Source: an uncultured Tenacibaculum sp. | GTDB taxonomy: Bacteria; Bacteroidota; Bacteroidia; Flavobacteriales; Flavobacteriaceae | DNA: 43,482 nucleotides | Direction: 5' to 3' | NCBI GenBank assembly: GCA_937922085.1 | Contig: CAKZVD010000023.1 | Location: forward strand, 1-43,482 | Part shown: positions 6,730 through 15,301 of the stretch, in pieces | Layout: each line of letters opens with the position of its first letter | Numbering within the stretch: the stretch's first letter is position 1 | Position numbers and translations under genes: made by a program | Notes under the pieces: generated by a model | What the model saw: only the letters and a program-made list of their open reading frames with translations | Told to the model about the DNA's origin: nothing | Databases searched by the model: none

Positions 6730-7203
6730 TTATATTTCGAATTTTACAGTTTTCTTAAACTCAATATTCAATAATTGTAATTCCTGTTTCCAATAATTTT
6801 TATTTTGTTCTTTAGAAAATATAGAAGGATATTCCAAACTCCTCGTTGGTCCACAAGTATTAAAATCCAAAATTTGTTCGTTCTCATATTCCTCATAATT
6901 CCCATAGAAAATCCATTTCCCCGTTCTTTTAGGATGTGGTCTTCCAGAACAAGAAGTAGGATAGGCTCCCTCTATAATTTGATTTTTCTTAATTGTTCCT
7001 TTAAAAACCTCAATAACCTTGAATTTATATCCTTCAGTTGTAGATGAAATTAATTCACCGATTACTATCAATCCATTATTATTTATGCTATTCTTTATTC
7101 CATTCTCACTCCATTCAGCCCATAACATTTTTGAACATTCACAAGCGTAAGATTTTAACCCAAAACAGGATAGTACTATTAATAGATAAAATGATTTTTT
7201 CAT
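6730..7203 (-). CDS. Secreted NTR/TIMP-like domain protein
   Basis: The start at 7203 (MKKSFYLLIVL...) gives 157 residues with a signal peptide cleaved around SYA, leaving a mature protein that begins with a CEC motif. The longer start at 7218 adds only MLANI. A CxC motif at the mature N-terminus, then GELIS and FKVIEVFKG strands, a TSCSGRP loop and FNTCGPTR near the end fit the disulfide-bonded netrin/TIMP-like beta-barrel found in secreted bacterial proteins. The four or more cysteines imply an oxidising compartment. Function is unknown. It lies alone, behind a 12-bp perfect hairpin (7221-7248) followed by a TTGTTAGC box. Confidence 0.7.
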   Translation of the reverse strand: MKKSFYLLIVLSCFGLKSYACECSKMLWAEWSENGIKNSINNNGLIVIGELISSTTEGYKFKVIEVFKGTIKKNQIIEGAYPTSCSGRPHPKRTGKWIFYGNYEEYENEQILDFNTCGPTRSLEYPSIFSKEQNKNYWKQELQLLNIEFKKTVKFEI

Positions 7204-7210
7204 AATATTT

Positions 7211-7248
7211 GCTAACAATTATATATAGTTACCAAAGTAACTATATAT
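7211..7248 (-). promoter_or_regulatory. Perfect 12-bp hairpin plus GTTAGC box upstream of NTR-like gene
   Basis: ATATATAGTTAC (7221-7232) and GTAACTATATAT (7237-7248) flank a 4-nt loop. On the gene strand the hairpin is followed by AATTGTTAGC and then the ATG at 7203. The stem length, loop length and box position are the same as upstream of the ariA-like gene, though the stem sequence is unrelated. Confidence 0.6.
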
Positions 7249-7300
7249 TTCTTATAAGAATAGTAATTTAATAAATTTTAGATCCTGTCTCATTAATCTT

Positions 7301-8914
7301 CTATTTCGATTTAAATAAATTAACCGAAACTGTAGCTAGCTCTGAATTAGGGAATTTTTTAAACGTTTTATCATCAGAAACCAATCCGATATGCTCCATA
7401 GCTTTCATATATTCTTCTATTTCAATAATATATTGATCTGAATATCCATGTGTAGCATCGTAAGCAGTAGCAGCTGTTTTTCCTAAGTTTTTAGAAACTA
7501 ATTCTGGTTTAGAAGTATGTAATTCTATCAACAATAAACCAAAATTACTGATGTAAGGTTTCCATTTATTAAAATGTTCTTTTAAAGAAGAAATTACAAG
7601 ATTGTTATTTAACCTTTTTCCTTTTGAAACGTATGCACCTGAACAAGTTGTTGTTTCAATTTCGTTAACCAATGTTGGTTCTTCCCAAATTCTATTATGA
7701 TCTAAAAAAGTACGAACATTCAATAAATCCTTTAAATCAATTCCATATTTTTCCTTTAAGTCTTTAGCCATTAATGTTGGGTTTCCAATATCTCCCCACA
7801 TTACTTTTGCCCATATATCTGCTTGTACTAAGTTTTTTCTTGTAATTTTTAAAGCAGCTTCATTGTAATCTACACCAATTAAAAACAAAGGATAATCTTC
7901 TAAAACCTTTCCTCTAGAAGTCTGATTTTCTATAATATTAAATAAATGTTTTAAAAAAGCACCATTACCGCAGCCTACATCAACAATACCTTTAGGTTGT
8001 TCATGAATAGGTTTATTAAACAAATTAATGATTATTTCATCGATCACTTTAAAATAAGCGGTATGAGCGCCACCACTTCCCCAAACATTCATAGCTCTAT
8101 CTACATGAATTTCCTCTTTATGAATTTCAGATAGTAACTTAGTGGGAGACCCAAAAATTAAAATCTCTAATTTTCTAAGTGTAGGAATGTAAGAAACAGT
8201 AACTCCGTAAGCGCTAGCTCTTCTAGCAAAAAATAAACCTTTGTCTGTAAATTCATAAGATTGACCTAACTTAACAAACCAGCCTAAATGAGCAAGCATA
8301 TCTAACAAACGAGCAAAATTTCCTGGTTCTTTATGAAACTCTTCTGCTTTAAATTTTGTTTGCATAAAATATTTATGAAACATTCCATTCATTCCTAATA
8401 AAACTAGAGTAGGACCAATAATAATACCTTCAATATGATTTAGGATTTGCTCTTGAATAACCTTCGTTTTTTCATCAGAAGAAACCTCCATTCCAAATTG
8501 ATTACTAAATTGAGTAAATAAAGATTCTAGTTTTAAAAAGGGAGCTAATTCAAATTTTCGAGAGCTATAGTTTCCAGAAAATTTTAGTAATGCAAAGGCA
8601 TCTTTATATAAATGAAAATGCTTAAAAGCAATTTTTGAAAACTCATTAGTTTTAAACAGTACTTCATTTTTTGAGTGATCAATATGTTGTGTTAACCATC
8701 CTTGTGAAGCCAAAGTTCTTAAAGCAACATTTAAATAGCCTTCATTCGCTTTAAAAGTAGTAGCTAATTCGGTAACATTTACTGTTTCTTTATCTAATAA
8801 ATGGTCAATAATTCCTTTTTCTTTTAATGTATAAGCTGCTGGGCAAGTTACGATTCCATCTAAATGACGAAATAATTTACTTCTTAAATCAGATTTTTCT
8901 TGTTTTGATAACAT
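7301..8914 (-). CDS. Class I SAM-dependent methyltransferase with duplicated N-terminal domain (AprA MT1-like)
   Basis: A 537-residue protein. The C-terminal half carries a class I methyltransferase core: motif I VDVGCGNGAF at 311-320, the acidic strand end GVDY near 347-350, and a WGDIG segment near 373-377. The motif NVRTFLDHNR at 399-408 is also found, from memory, in the metal-dependent methyltransferases related to AprA MT1. The N-terminal half contains two related helical units: residues 15-75 (HLDGIV...P...KGI...L...GWL) and residues 160-225 (HIEGII...P...NGM...L...GWF). The partner domain upstream is a cyclophilin-like protein whose stop codon is 28 nt before this start, so they probably form an operon. 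The substrate is unknown; natural-product or lipid methylation are possible. Methyltransferase call is firm, subfamily tentative. Confidence 0.78.
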   Translation of the reverse strand: MLSKQEKSDLRSKLFRHLDGIVTCPAAYTLKEKGIIDHLLDKETVNVTELATTFKANEGYLNVALRTLASQGWLTQHIDHSKNEVLFKTNEFSKIAFKHFHLYKDAFALLKFSGNYSSRKFELAPFLKLESLFTQFSNQFGMEVSSDEKTKVIQEQILNHIEGIIIGPTLVLLGMNGMFHKYFMQTKFKAEEFHKEPGNFARLLDMLAHLGWFVKLGQSYEFTDKGLFFARRASAYGVTVSYIPTLRKLEILIFGSPTKLLSEIHKEEIHVDRAMNVWGSGGAHTAYFKVIDEIIINLFNKPIHEQPKGIVDVGCGNGAFLKHLFNIIENQTSRGKVLEDYPLFLIGVDYNEAALKITRKNLVQADIWAKVMWGDIGNPTLMAKDLKEKYGIDLKDLLNVRTFLDHNRIWEEPTLVNEIETTTCSGAYVSKGKRLNNNLVISSLKEHFNKWKPYISNFGLLLIELHTSKPELVSKNLGKTAATAYDATHGYSDQYIIEIEEYMKAMEHIGLVSDDKTFKKFPNSELATVSVNLFKSK

Positions 8915-8942
8915 TATTAGGAGGTGGTTTTAATAAAAGTTC

Positions 8943-9323
8943 TTAGCCCAATTTAAGTATAATTCCTGTTTTTATAGCACTTAAAGTTGTAAGATCTTTA
9001 AAAGTCCCAATTTTAATACCCGGACTAGAAGTTCTAGGTTTTGTTCCATCTCCGTATGAAGTATTACCATACATAAATAAAATTCCAAATTTTTTAGTGT
9101 CAGTTTGCGAACGCCAATAAACGACATCTCCTACATCGAAAACTTCTTTTTCTTCTCCGTTAAAAGCGATATCTAAATCATATTGATAAAAGAAAACTTC
9201 TCCTCCTATATTGTTTGCTTCACCTTGTAAAGAAGGGGAGTTTTTAATAGCTTCAATGATTTTTGAAGAGATATTCCATTCAATATTTATTTGTTTATTT
9301 TCAAAATAAAGGATGTTATTCAT
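8943..9323 (-). CDS. Cyclophilin-like fold protein (TM1367/DUF369 type)
   Basis: A 126-residue soluble protein. It has the small cyclophilin-like pattern: AIKNSPSLQGEANNIGGEVFFY, a following D-V-GDVVYW strand, then FGILFMYGNTSYG and SPGIKIGTF. These proteins share the cyclophilin barrel, but the catalytic arginine of true prolyl isomerases is not apparent, so isomerase activity should not be assumed. It is the first gene of a probable two-gene unit with the methyltransferase at 7301-8914. Confidence 0.75.
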   Translation of the reverse strand: MNNILYFENKQINIEWNISSKIIEAIKNSPSLQGEANNIGGEVFFYQYDLDIAFNGEEKEVFDVGDVVYWRSQTDTKKFGILFMYGNTSYGDGTKPRTSSPGIKIGTFKDLTTLSAIKTGIILKLG

Positions 9324-9373
9324 AATTAGTGAAATATGAGTTTATTTTTTTAGAGTGAAAATATAAAGCATTT

Positions 9374-9994
9374 TTAATTATTATAAGGATCCATAATTCC
9401 TATTGGTTTATAGCCTTGTTCTTTTTTTAATTGTTTTTTGTTAAAACTACCTTCAAATTCATTTGAGTAGATGGTTAAGTTTTCGTGAATATAAAGTTGA
9501 AATCTAAATTTAGATTTTATTTTCCCTTTTAAACAAGGAGCTTTTAAATCCCAATACTCATTTGGTTTTATAAATACACTATGATAACTATTACCACACG
9601 AGCTACTTGGTAAGTATTCTATGTCTTGCCATTTGTTTTTATGAAAAACTTGTCTTTTTAAGTATAATCGACTGTCTTGTGCAGGAACTTCAGCAATTGA
9701 ATCTGTTTTGTTTATAATGAATACTTTAAAGCCTTGTATTCCTTTTTGAAAAGAAACAATTGAGTCTGTTTTTACAATTACTTGTAATTTATTTTTTTCA
9801 AATAAAGAGGTGTTTTCTAAAGTCAATTTTTTAGGAGCATTTTTATCTTTATAAAACCCACCAAGTGCGGTTGTATCAATTTGGCTTGTTCCAACATGAA
9901 AATACCCCCGAAGCTTAAATTTTACATTTAAACATTCTTGCCCGAAAGAGTTTTGAGAAATTAAAATGAATAATAAAAGAGCTAATTTTTTCAT
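9374..9994 (-). CDS. Secreted hypothetical protein
   Basis: A 206-residue protein with a classic signal peptide (MKKLALLLFILISQNSFGQ, cleavage after about residue 19). The mature part is rich in beta-strand-like alternation, has lysine-rich segments and three cysteines (CLNVKF near the new N-terminus, SSSCGN and APCLKG). No family is recognised. It may be an envelope or extracellular protein. It stands alone, with a 208-bp gap upstream that shows no strong hairpin, and about 50 bp downstream to the cyclophilin-like gene. Confidence 0.65.
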   Translation of the reverse strand: MKKLALLLFILISQNSFGQECLNVKFKLRGYFHVGTSQIDTTALGGFYKDKNAPKKLTLENTSLFEKNKLQVIVKTDSIVSFQKGIQGFKVFIINKTDSIAEVPAQDSRLYLKRQVFHKNKWQDIEYLPSSSCGNSYHSVFIKPNEYWDLKAPCLKGKIKSKFRFQLYIHENLTIYSNEFEGSFNKKQLKKEQGYKPIGIMDPYNN

Positions 9995-10202
9995 CTTTTT
10001 TTTCTCTAATTTAGATTATTATTTTTTTTCTTAAAGTAAGAATGAGTGAACGTATCGTTTTAATTAGTAAATAAGACCATTAACTTACTTTAAGTATAGT
10101 TATATCAAATTCTTTGGATATATTCTTTATAAAGAAAGTAAGTTGTAGGTGGAGTTTGTTTCCAGTATTTCACTTTTTATGACCTTCTGATTTTGTTTAT
10201 TA

Positions 10203-11060
10203 TTAATGAGATAACATTTCATTAAATTTATTTAAATACTCTTGTTCGTAGTTTATAATTCCTTTTACATGGGCTCCTTTTATTTTCCAAAACGTAGTAT
10301 TAATTTTATTAGAATTATTAAAAATGTTTTTACCTAAGTTAAAAGGAATAAGTTTATCCTCTGTACTATGTATAATAACAACAGGCTTAGTTACTTTTTT
10401 AATTTCTTTGTTTGTTGGAAAATCATTATTTAATATTAAAGGGATTAACCATTTATAATTTTCTAAGTTAATTTCACTAGCATAATGTTTAGCAACATCA
10501 GGAAAAGAACTAAAAGTACCTTCTAAAACAAGTCCTTTAATATCATTATTTCTTTCTGCTGCATTCATTGTAGCAAAAATGCCACCTAAAGAAACTCCCC
10601 ATATAATAATATCAGTATTTTTAATATCTTCTCTTTTTTTAAAGATGTCAAATATTTCTAGCGCGTCTTTTTTTAATGTTAGTGAATTATCATCTTCTCC
10701 TGAAGATCCTGCAAAACCTCTTCTTTCATATGCAAATATTTGATAACCGCTATCGAGAAGTGCTTTGTAGGTTAATTGCGCATTATTTAAATCCATTCCA
10801 TTTCCTAAATGATGAAAAATACTAGCTTTTACTTTTACAGAATTTGGCTTAAAAATAGCTGCATGTATTTTTGTGTTATCTTCTAAGTTAAGTATCAATT
10901 CTTGATGTTTATATGCACTGTTGAATTTCTCTTTACTTGAACTAGCTCTATAAATATACGGATCGATAGCTCTACTGAATCTTATGTAACAAATTATAAT
11001 AATTAGCACTAATAACAGTATACTAACTATTCGTGCAAAAATTTTAACCCCTTTTTTCAT
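10203..11060 (-). CDS. Membrane-anchored alpha/beta hydrolase
   Basis: A 285-residue protein. A single N-terminal transmembrane segment (about residues 8-28) is followed by an alpha/beta hydrolase domain. The nucleophile elbow is GVSLGG with S157, the acid is D235 in HSTEDKLIPF, and the histidine is H264 in KGAHVKG. The YERRGFAGSSG loop after the oxyanion strand is typical of the Bem46/serine aminopeptidase S33-like group. It probably acts as an esterase or lipase facing the periplasm. The upstream neighbour on the same strand, a LytTR regulator with membrane helices, ends 116 bp before and may be functionally linked, but no shared operator is visible. Confidence 0.85.
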   Translation of the reverse strand: MKKGVKIFARIVSILLLVLIIIICYIRFSRAIDPYIYRASSSKEKFNSAYKHQELILNLEDNTKIHAAIFKPNSVKVKASIFHHLGNGMDLNNAQLTYKALLDSGYQIFAYERRGFAGSSGEDDNSLTLKKDALEIFDIFKKREDIKNTDIIIWGVSLGGIFATMNAAERNNDIKGLVLEGTFSSFPDVAKHYASEINLENYKWLIPLILNNDFPTNKEIKKVTKPVVIIHSTEDKLIPFNLGKNIFNNSNKINTTFWKIKGAHVKGIINYEQEYLNKFNEMLSH

Positions 11061-11176
11061 TTATTGAAATTTTAATTATTTCAGCAAAAGAAGAATGTTT
11101 TAAAATAGAAAGAAAATAAAAGTTGTTGAAGACCATTTTTTGTGGTCAATGAATAATCTTTGGGGTGAATTTATAT

Positions 11177-12013
11177 TTATTTGGGGTTTTTAAGAAGTGT
11201 ATTTATAGTATCAAAAAAAGATTGGGATATAGGAATACTACGCTCGGTATTTTTTAAATGTAATTTAGCATTTTGTTTGTTTCCTTTTAAAGAAAGCATA
11301 AAGTTAGGGTTTACAATATAAGAACGATGTATTTGAATAAAAGAGGGAAGTTGTTTTTTTATATTGGCAAGTGTACTTCTAAGTAATTTTTCTTTCAATA
11401 AATTTTCTTCAAAATAGAGGATACTAACATAATTGTTTTCAGACTTTATATAAACAAGAATTGTTTTATTAATAATAAAAGATTCTTTTTTTAAACTACC
11501 TGTAAGAGTAATGTTCTTAGTATTGTTAGAATTTTCTTTTTTTAATTTTTTAGGTTCATTTTCTATAACAGTTTTAGAATATTGTTTTCTTAATAAGATT
11601 GTAGTAACAAATAAAAGGATTCCAAAACCTGAAAAAATAGCTTTAAACCAGCCTAAAAAATGTTGTAAGTTTACTCGATTTGGATTTTTATTTATAATAA
11701 TTTCTGTATAAAAAAAGGCAATAAAAATGGATATTGTAATAAAAGTTAAACAAAAAATGATTTCTTCAAAAAGATTCCAAATCTTATTTTTTTTATGATA
11801 TACAGATGAAAATAAATGTAAAATAAAATAAGTAGTAAAAGTAATTAAACCGTATACAGAAAGGTAAAAGGTTTTAAATGAAAAATTTGAACTTCCGGAA
11901 TTAAAAGGTTCTAAATAAAAAAGAATAAATAAAATAAAAAGGCCTAAACAAAGACCTATAAAAATATGAACTCTTGAGGAAACAGTATATGGAAATGATT
12001 TGTTTAAGAACAT
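11177..12013 (-). CDS. Membrane-bound LytTR family transcriptional regulator
   Basis: A 278-residue protein. The N-terminal half has four hydrophobic segments (about residues 15-33, 47-68, 85-103 and 125-143). The C-terminal 100 residues form a LytTR DNA-binding domain: ILVYIKSENNYVSILYF, then LRSTLANIKKQLPSFIQIHRSYIVNP, then LHLKNTERSIPIS. In Bacteroidota this layout marks a one-component regulator that joins a membrane sensor directly to DNA binding, with no receiver domain. The target is unknown; the downstream alpha/beta hydrolase on the same strand is the simplest guess. Confidence 0.87.
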   Translation of the reverse strand: MFLNKSFPYTVSSRVHIFIGLCLGLFILFILFYLEPFNSGSSNFSFKTFYLSVYGLITFTTYFILHLFSSVYHKKNKIWNLFEEIIFCLTFITISIFIAFFYTEIIINKNPNRVNLQHFLGWFKAIFSGFGILLFVTTILLRKQYSKTVIENEPKKLKKENSNNTKNITLTGSLKKESFIINKTILVYIKSENNYVSILYFEENLLKEKLLRSTLANIKKQLPSFIQIHRSYIVNPNFMLSLKGNKQNAKLHLKNTERSIPISQSFFDTINTLLKNPK

Positions 12014-12075
12014 CTATTATTTATTCATTGGTAGTATTTTTTACAAATAAACATAAATTTCTAAGAAAATTATTA

Positions 12076-13728
12076 TTAATTATTTTTTAGAGAATATATT
12101 TTATCTAATTCTTTTGAAATTTCTATGGCTTCATTAACAACTTCTTTAGGGTAACCATTAATTTCGAGTATTCTTATTGCATTTCTATTTTTAAGTTTTC
12201 CTTCTTTTAATTTGTAATCAAACCCAACCGTTTTGTTATTTACTGTTTCACTAAAATGATACAATTCATATTCATTTGAAAGCATATCTGTTAACTCTAT
12301 ATCGTGTGTTGAAACTAAAACTAGATTATTGTTTTTAGTAAGCGCAGATAAAACAGATTTTCCAGCAGAAATACGTTCTACTGTATTTGTACCTTTAAAA
12401 AGTTCATCTAAAAGAAAAAGGTTTCTTCTTCCGTTTGTACTTTCTTTAATCATTTCTTTAATAGTGAGTACTTCTTCAAAATAATAACTTTTGTCATTCA
12501 TTAAATCATCACTTATTCGAATAGCAGAAAATATATTTAGTAAGGGAAAAGACATTGATTTAGCAAAACAAGTGTTAATTGTTAACCCTGCAATTATATT
12601 TAAACCAATTGCGCGAATAAATGAAGTTTTACCAGACATATTAGAGCCTGTAAGTAGTATCGATTTTTTGGAAATATGAATGTTGTTTGTTGTACAATTA
12701 AAAATTAAAGGATGACTAATTTCTTTGGTAATTATTTCATTTTTATTAGTAATGTTAGGTAAACAAAAAGTTTGAAGTCCGCTTCTTAAAGATGCTATTG
12801 AAATTAACAGATCAATATGTCCAACAAATTGAAAAACGTTTTCTATTTCTGTTCTTTTAGTATTCAACCTTTTTAAAACACCAAACAATAATAAAGGTTC
12901 TAATAAAAACAATGTTTTAAAAATGTCAAAAAGAAACCAAGCTATGATTTCAAACTCACCTTGAAGTTTTGCTTCGAGTTTAAAAAAAGACATTCTAATT
13001 TTAAGAGTATTAATTAATTGAATAGGTTTTGATAAATTAGGATTTAGTTTTTTAAATAATGGGTTTACAAATAAATGAGAAGCAACACTATTAAGTTTTA
13101 AAAGCTGTGGAATAGAACCAACATATTGAATTAAATTATTTTTATTCCAATAATGAAAAACAAAATTAATACAGAAGATACCTAATAAAACTAATAAAAA
13201 AGCAGGGTTATAAAAGGATAAGATTAATGAAACCAAACTAGCGAAGGACAACAGTTTTACCATGAAAAACCATTTTGGAGGTTTTATATGTTCTTCTTGA
13301 AAAAGTGTGGTTATATAATACGCGTCTTTGTGATTTAGTTTTTCTATTTTTTCTTGAAACGAAATTCTTAATTCGGTATTTTTTGATAATTCGGTGATTA
13401 AACTTTCATTTAATTTTGTTTGTTGTTCGTCTAACTCAATAGTTCGGAGTTTATTATAAAGGTATTGCTGACCTACTTTTGAATTCGTTCTATCTAAGAA
13501 CATAAATAAATCATCAAAATCTAAATCGTTACAAGTTTTATCTGAAAGTATTTGATAAGCTTCTGAATTGTCTTTGTTTCTATAGTATTTTTCAATGCTT
13601 TCAAAATTAAAAGAACCACTTTTTATTTTTCCGAAAGATTCTTTTAATCTTTGTATTCTTTTCTTTTTACGATTAAATGTTATTTGAGAAAATGTGTATT
13701 TTATTTGAAATAGAATATCTTTTATCAT
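12076..13728 (-). CDS. MutS-related ATPase (domain V family, non-mismatch-repair type)
   Basis: The preferred start at 13728 (MIKDILFQIKYTF) gives 550 residues; an upstream ATG at 13791 would add 21 residues of poor quality. The C-terminal 220 residues are a MutS ATPase: Walker A TGSNMSGKTS, the DDLMNDKSYYFEEV segment, Walker B LFLLDELFKGTN and the STHDIELT motif. The N-terminal part has the core/lever helices but no mismatch-binding domain, and there are two hydrophobic segments near residues 155-200. This fits the widespread Bacteroidota 'MutS-related protein' group, whose role is unclear. It is not MutS1, which would be about 850 residues, and it lacks the Smr domain of MutS2. Confidence 0.82.
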   Translation of the reverse strand: MIKDILFQIKYTFSQITFNRKKKRIQRLKESFGKIKSGSFNFESIEKYYRNKDNSEAYQILSDKTCNDLDFDDLFMFLDRTNSKVGQQYLYNKLRTIELDEQQTKLNESLITELSKNTELRISFQEKIEKLNHKDAYYITTLFQEEHIKPPKWFFMVKLLSFASLVSLILSFYNPAFLLVLLGIFCINFVFHYWNKNNLIQYVGSIPQLLKLNSVASHLFVNPLFKKLNPNLSKPIQLINTLKIRMSFFKLEAKLQGEFEIIAWFLFDIFKTLFLLEPLLLFGVLKRLNTKRTEIENVFQFVGHIDLLISIASLRSGLQTFCLPNITNKNEIITKEISHPLIFNCTTNNIHISKKSILLTGSNMSGKTSFIRAIGLNIIAGLTINTCFAKSMSFPLLNIFSAIRISDDLMNDKSYYFEEVLTIKEMIKESTNGRRNLFLLDELFKGTNTVERISAGKSVLSALTKNNNLVLVSTHDIELTDMLSNEYELYHFSETVNNKTVGFDYKLKEGKLKNRNAIRILEINGYPKEVVNEAIEISKELDKIYSLKNN

Positions 13729-13845
13729 CAAATAATTAGTGTAGTTTCTTCTTTTTTTGTTACAAAATGAGGGGATTAATTCTGAATACAATTTTTAGTA
13801 CCTCATTGTAATGGCAAGTTATTAGATACAAATAGTCTTATAAAT

Positions 13846-14196
13846 TTATTTTGAAGGTATTTTTCTAATAGTAAGTTTAGCTCTATTTATTGAATCATTT
13901 TTGTAAAACCGAGTTATTTTATTTCTACTACTGTCAATAATAGCATATTTAAAATATTCTTTTTTATTTTTTGCTAATGATTTTACAAAAAAATAGATAC
14001 TATCGTTAGAAATTTTATAAGTTCCTTTTGTTGTAGTTGTACCAAAACAAAAATTAGCTTCTTTAAAATCTTTGTTTTCAAAAAGATATAAATGCGTAGA
14101 ACAATTAACAACTCCTTCATAATTTGCTGTTAGATAAAGAGTCCTTTTTTCTTTAGTAAAAGCATAAATATTAAAGGTAGTAAGTTTTATAATTAC
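13846..14196 (-). pseudogene. Start-less open frame, in frame with the gene upstream across one TAA
   Basis: After the TAA stop of the gene at 14197-15066, the same frame stays open for 116 codons and ends with TAA at 13846. The predicted peptide (…YAFTKEKRTLYLTANYEG… to …RAKLTIRKIPSK) has normal composition and two cysteines, and looks like the mature part of a small secreted lipoprotein. It has no ATG, GTG or TTG near its start. It may be a gene that lost its signal peptide through deletion, or the tail of the upstream gene cut off by a stop. It is real coding sequence in origin, probably not translated alone. Confidence 0.5.
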
Positions 14197-15066
14197 TTAT
14201 TTTTTCGGTGGAAAAATGATTATATGAGAATTATAATCATAGAAATTAGTAAACTTGGTTTTAATAAATAAGGGTTTACTATTTGGAGAGTCGTATTTTC
14301 TTGCAGGTGCTCCCAACCAATTACATTCTTTTAAATAATTAAACCGAGTAATCCATGTATGCCAACCTTGATTGCTAAATCCCCAACCAAATTCATTCTC
14401 TTTTAAAAGAATATTAATTTTTTCTTTATCTGTATCCATATCAAAAAAATTCTCAAGAGGAATATTTGGCTGTTTCCAAACATGATATTTTTTATCTTTT
14501 TTATAGTTTTTTAAACAAGCAGTATATTCTTTAGAACTTTTTGAAATAAAAAGATAGGCTTTCCAATTGTAAAATTTAGTTAAGATATATCCAATGCTCC
14601 ATCCTGCATATTCTCGGTCTGACCAGATATTAGTATGTTTTTCGTTTATCTTTTTAAACTCTTCTCCAAAACCAGCTTTTAAAGCTTCTATTGCATATAT
14701 AGTACAATGCATGCTATCTAATTTGATATTGTTTTTTTCTAAAGAATATTTTTTGAAGATTGAGATTGAATCATTTTCAGCAATACTTTGGCCTATATAA
14801 TTATACCACTGTGTACCATAGTACTTACTTATTTTTGAAGTATAATTGTTAAAATACTCATTTTCAATTTTTGCTATTTTATTTATAGCAGAAGGAGAGT
14901 TAAAATTAATGTATTCATTAGGTAGGCTACTCTTTTTTGTAAAAACTTTAATACTATCTATTATAGGTTTATTTTTTAATACCTCTTTGTTTTTTATTTT
15001 TTGATTACACGAAGAACAGATGAAAATTAAACTTAATAAAATAAAAATTACCTTTTTCATAAACAA
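14197..15066 (-). CDS. Predicted secreted/lipoprotein of unknown function
   Basis: A 289-residue protein that begins with a lipoprotein signal (MFMKKVIFILLSLIFICSSC with Cys20 in the ICSSC lipobox). Ser/Lys-rich linker residues follow. Conserved-looking aromatic segments are THE YYGTQWYNYIG area near 82-92, HCTIYAIEALKAGFG near 119-133, and SNQGWHTWITRFNYL near 231-245. The spaced Cys-containing helix and WHTW motif faintly recall papain-fold/NlpC-like peptidases, where a Cys at a helix start pairs with a later His, but I cannot establish this. The frame continues past its stop for another 116 codons (13846-14196). Confidence 0.6.
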   Translation of the reverse strand: MFMKKVIFILLSLIFICSSCNQKIKNKEVLKNKPIIDSIKVFTKKSSLPNEYINFNSPSAINKIAKIENEYFNNYTSKISKYYGTQWYNYIGQSIAENDSISIFKKYSLEKNNIKLDSMHCTIYAIEALKAGFGEEFKKINEKHTNIWSDREYAGWSIGYILTKFYNWKAYLFISKSSKEYTACLKNYKKDKKYHVWKQPNIPLENFFDMDTDKEKINILLKENEFGWGFSNQGWHTWITRFNYLKECNWLGAPARKYDSPNSKPLFIKTKFTNFYDYNSHIIIFPPKK

Positions 15067-15244
15067 GTAAATGATTTTATAGGTACGTATGTACTTATCT
15101 ATATTATTTTTAATCTAATTGGTTGAAATTAAGATTCAAATTATAATTAACGACATTTTTATTACATGATGTATTAAGTGTTAACTAATTTTTTTCAATT
15201 ATATTTTAAATATAAAAAATCTAAGAATATGATAAAAAATAAAA

Positions 15245-15272
15245 ATGATTGTTCCTTTTAATGATCAATCAT
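15245..15272 (-). terminator. Terminator for the lipoprotein gene at 15302-15973
   Basis: ATGATTG (15245-15251) and CAATCAT (15266-15272) pair across a 14-nt loop. Read on the minus strand the stem is followed by a T-rich run (TTTTTATTTTTT). It lies 30 bp downstream of the gene's stop codon. Confidence 0.6.
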
Positions 15273-15301
15273 ATACTGAAAAATAAACCAAACTTATTTA
15301 G

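Noticed and set aside
12076..13728. Mismatch-repair MutS
   Set aside because: It is too short and lacks the mismatch-recognition domain and its Phe-x-Glu motif. Only the ATPase part matches.
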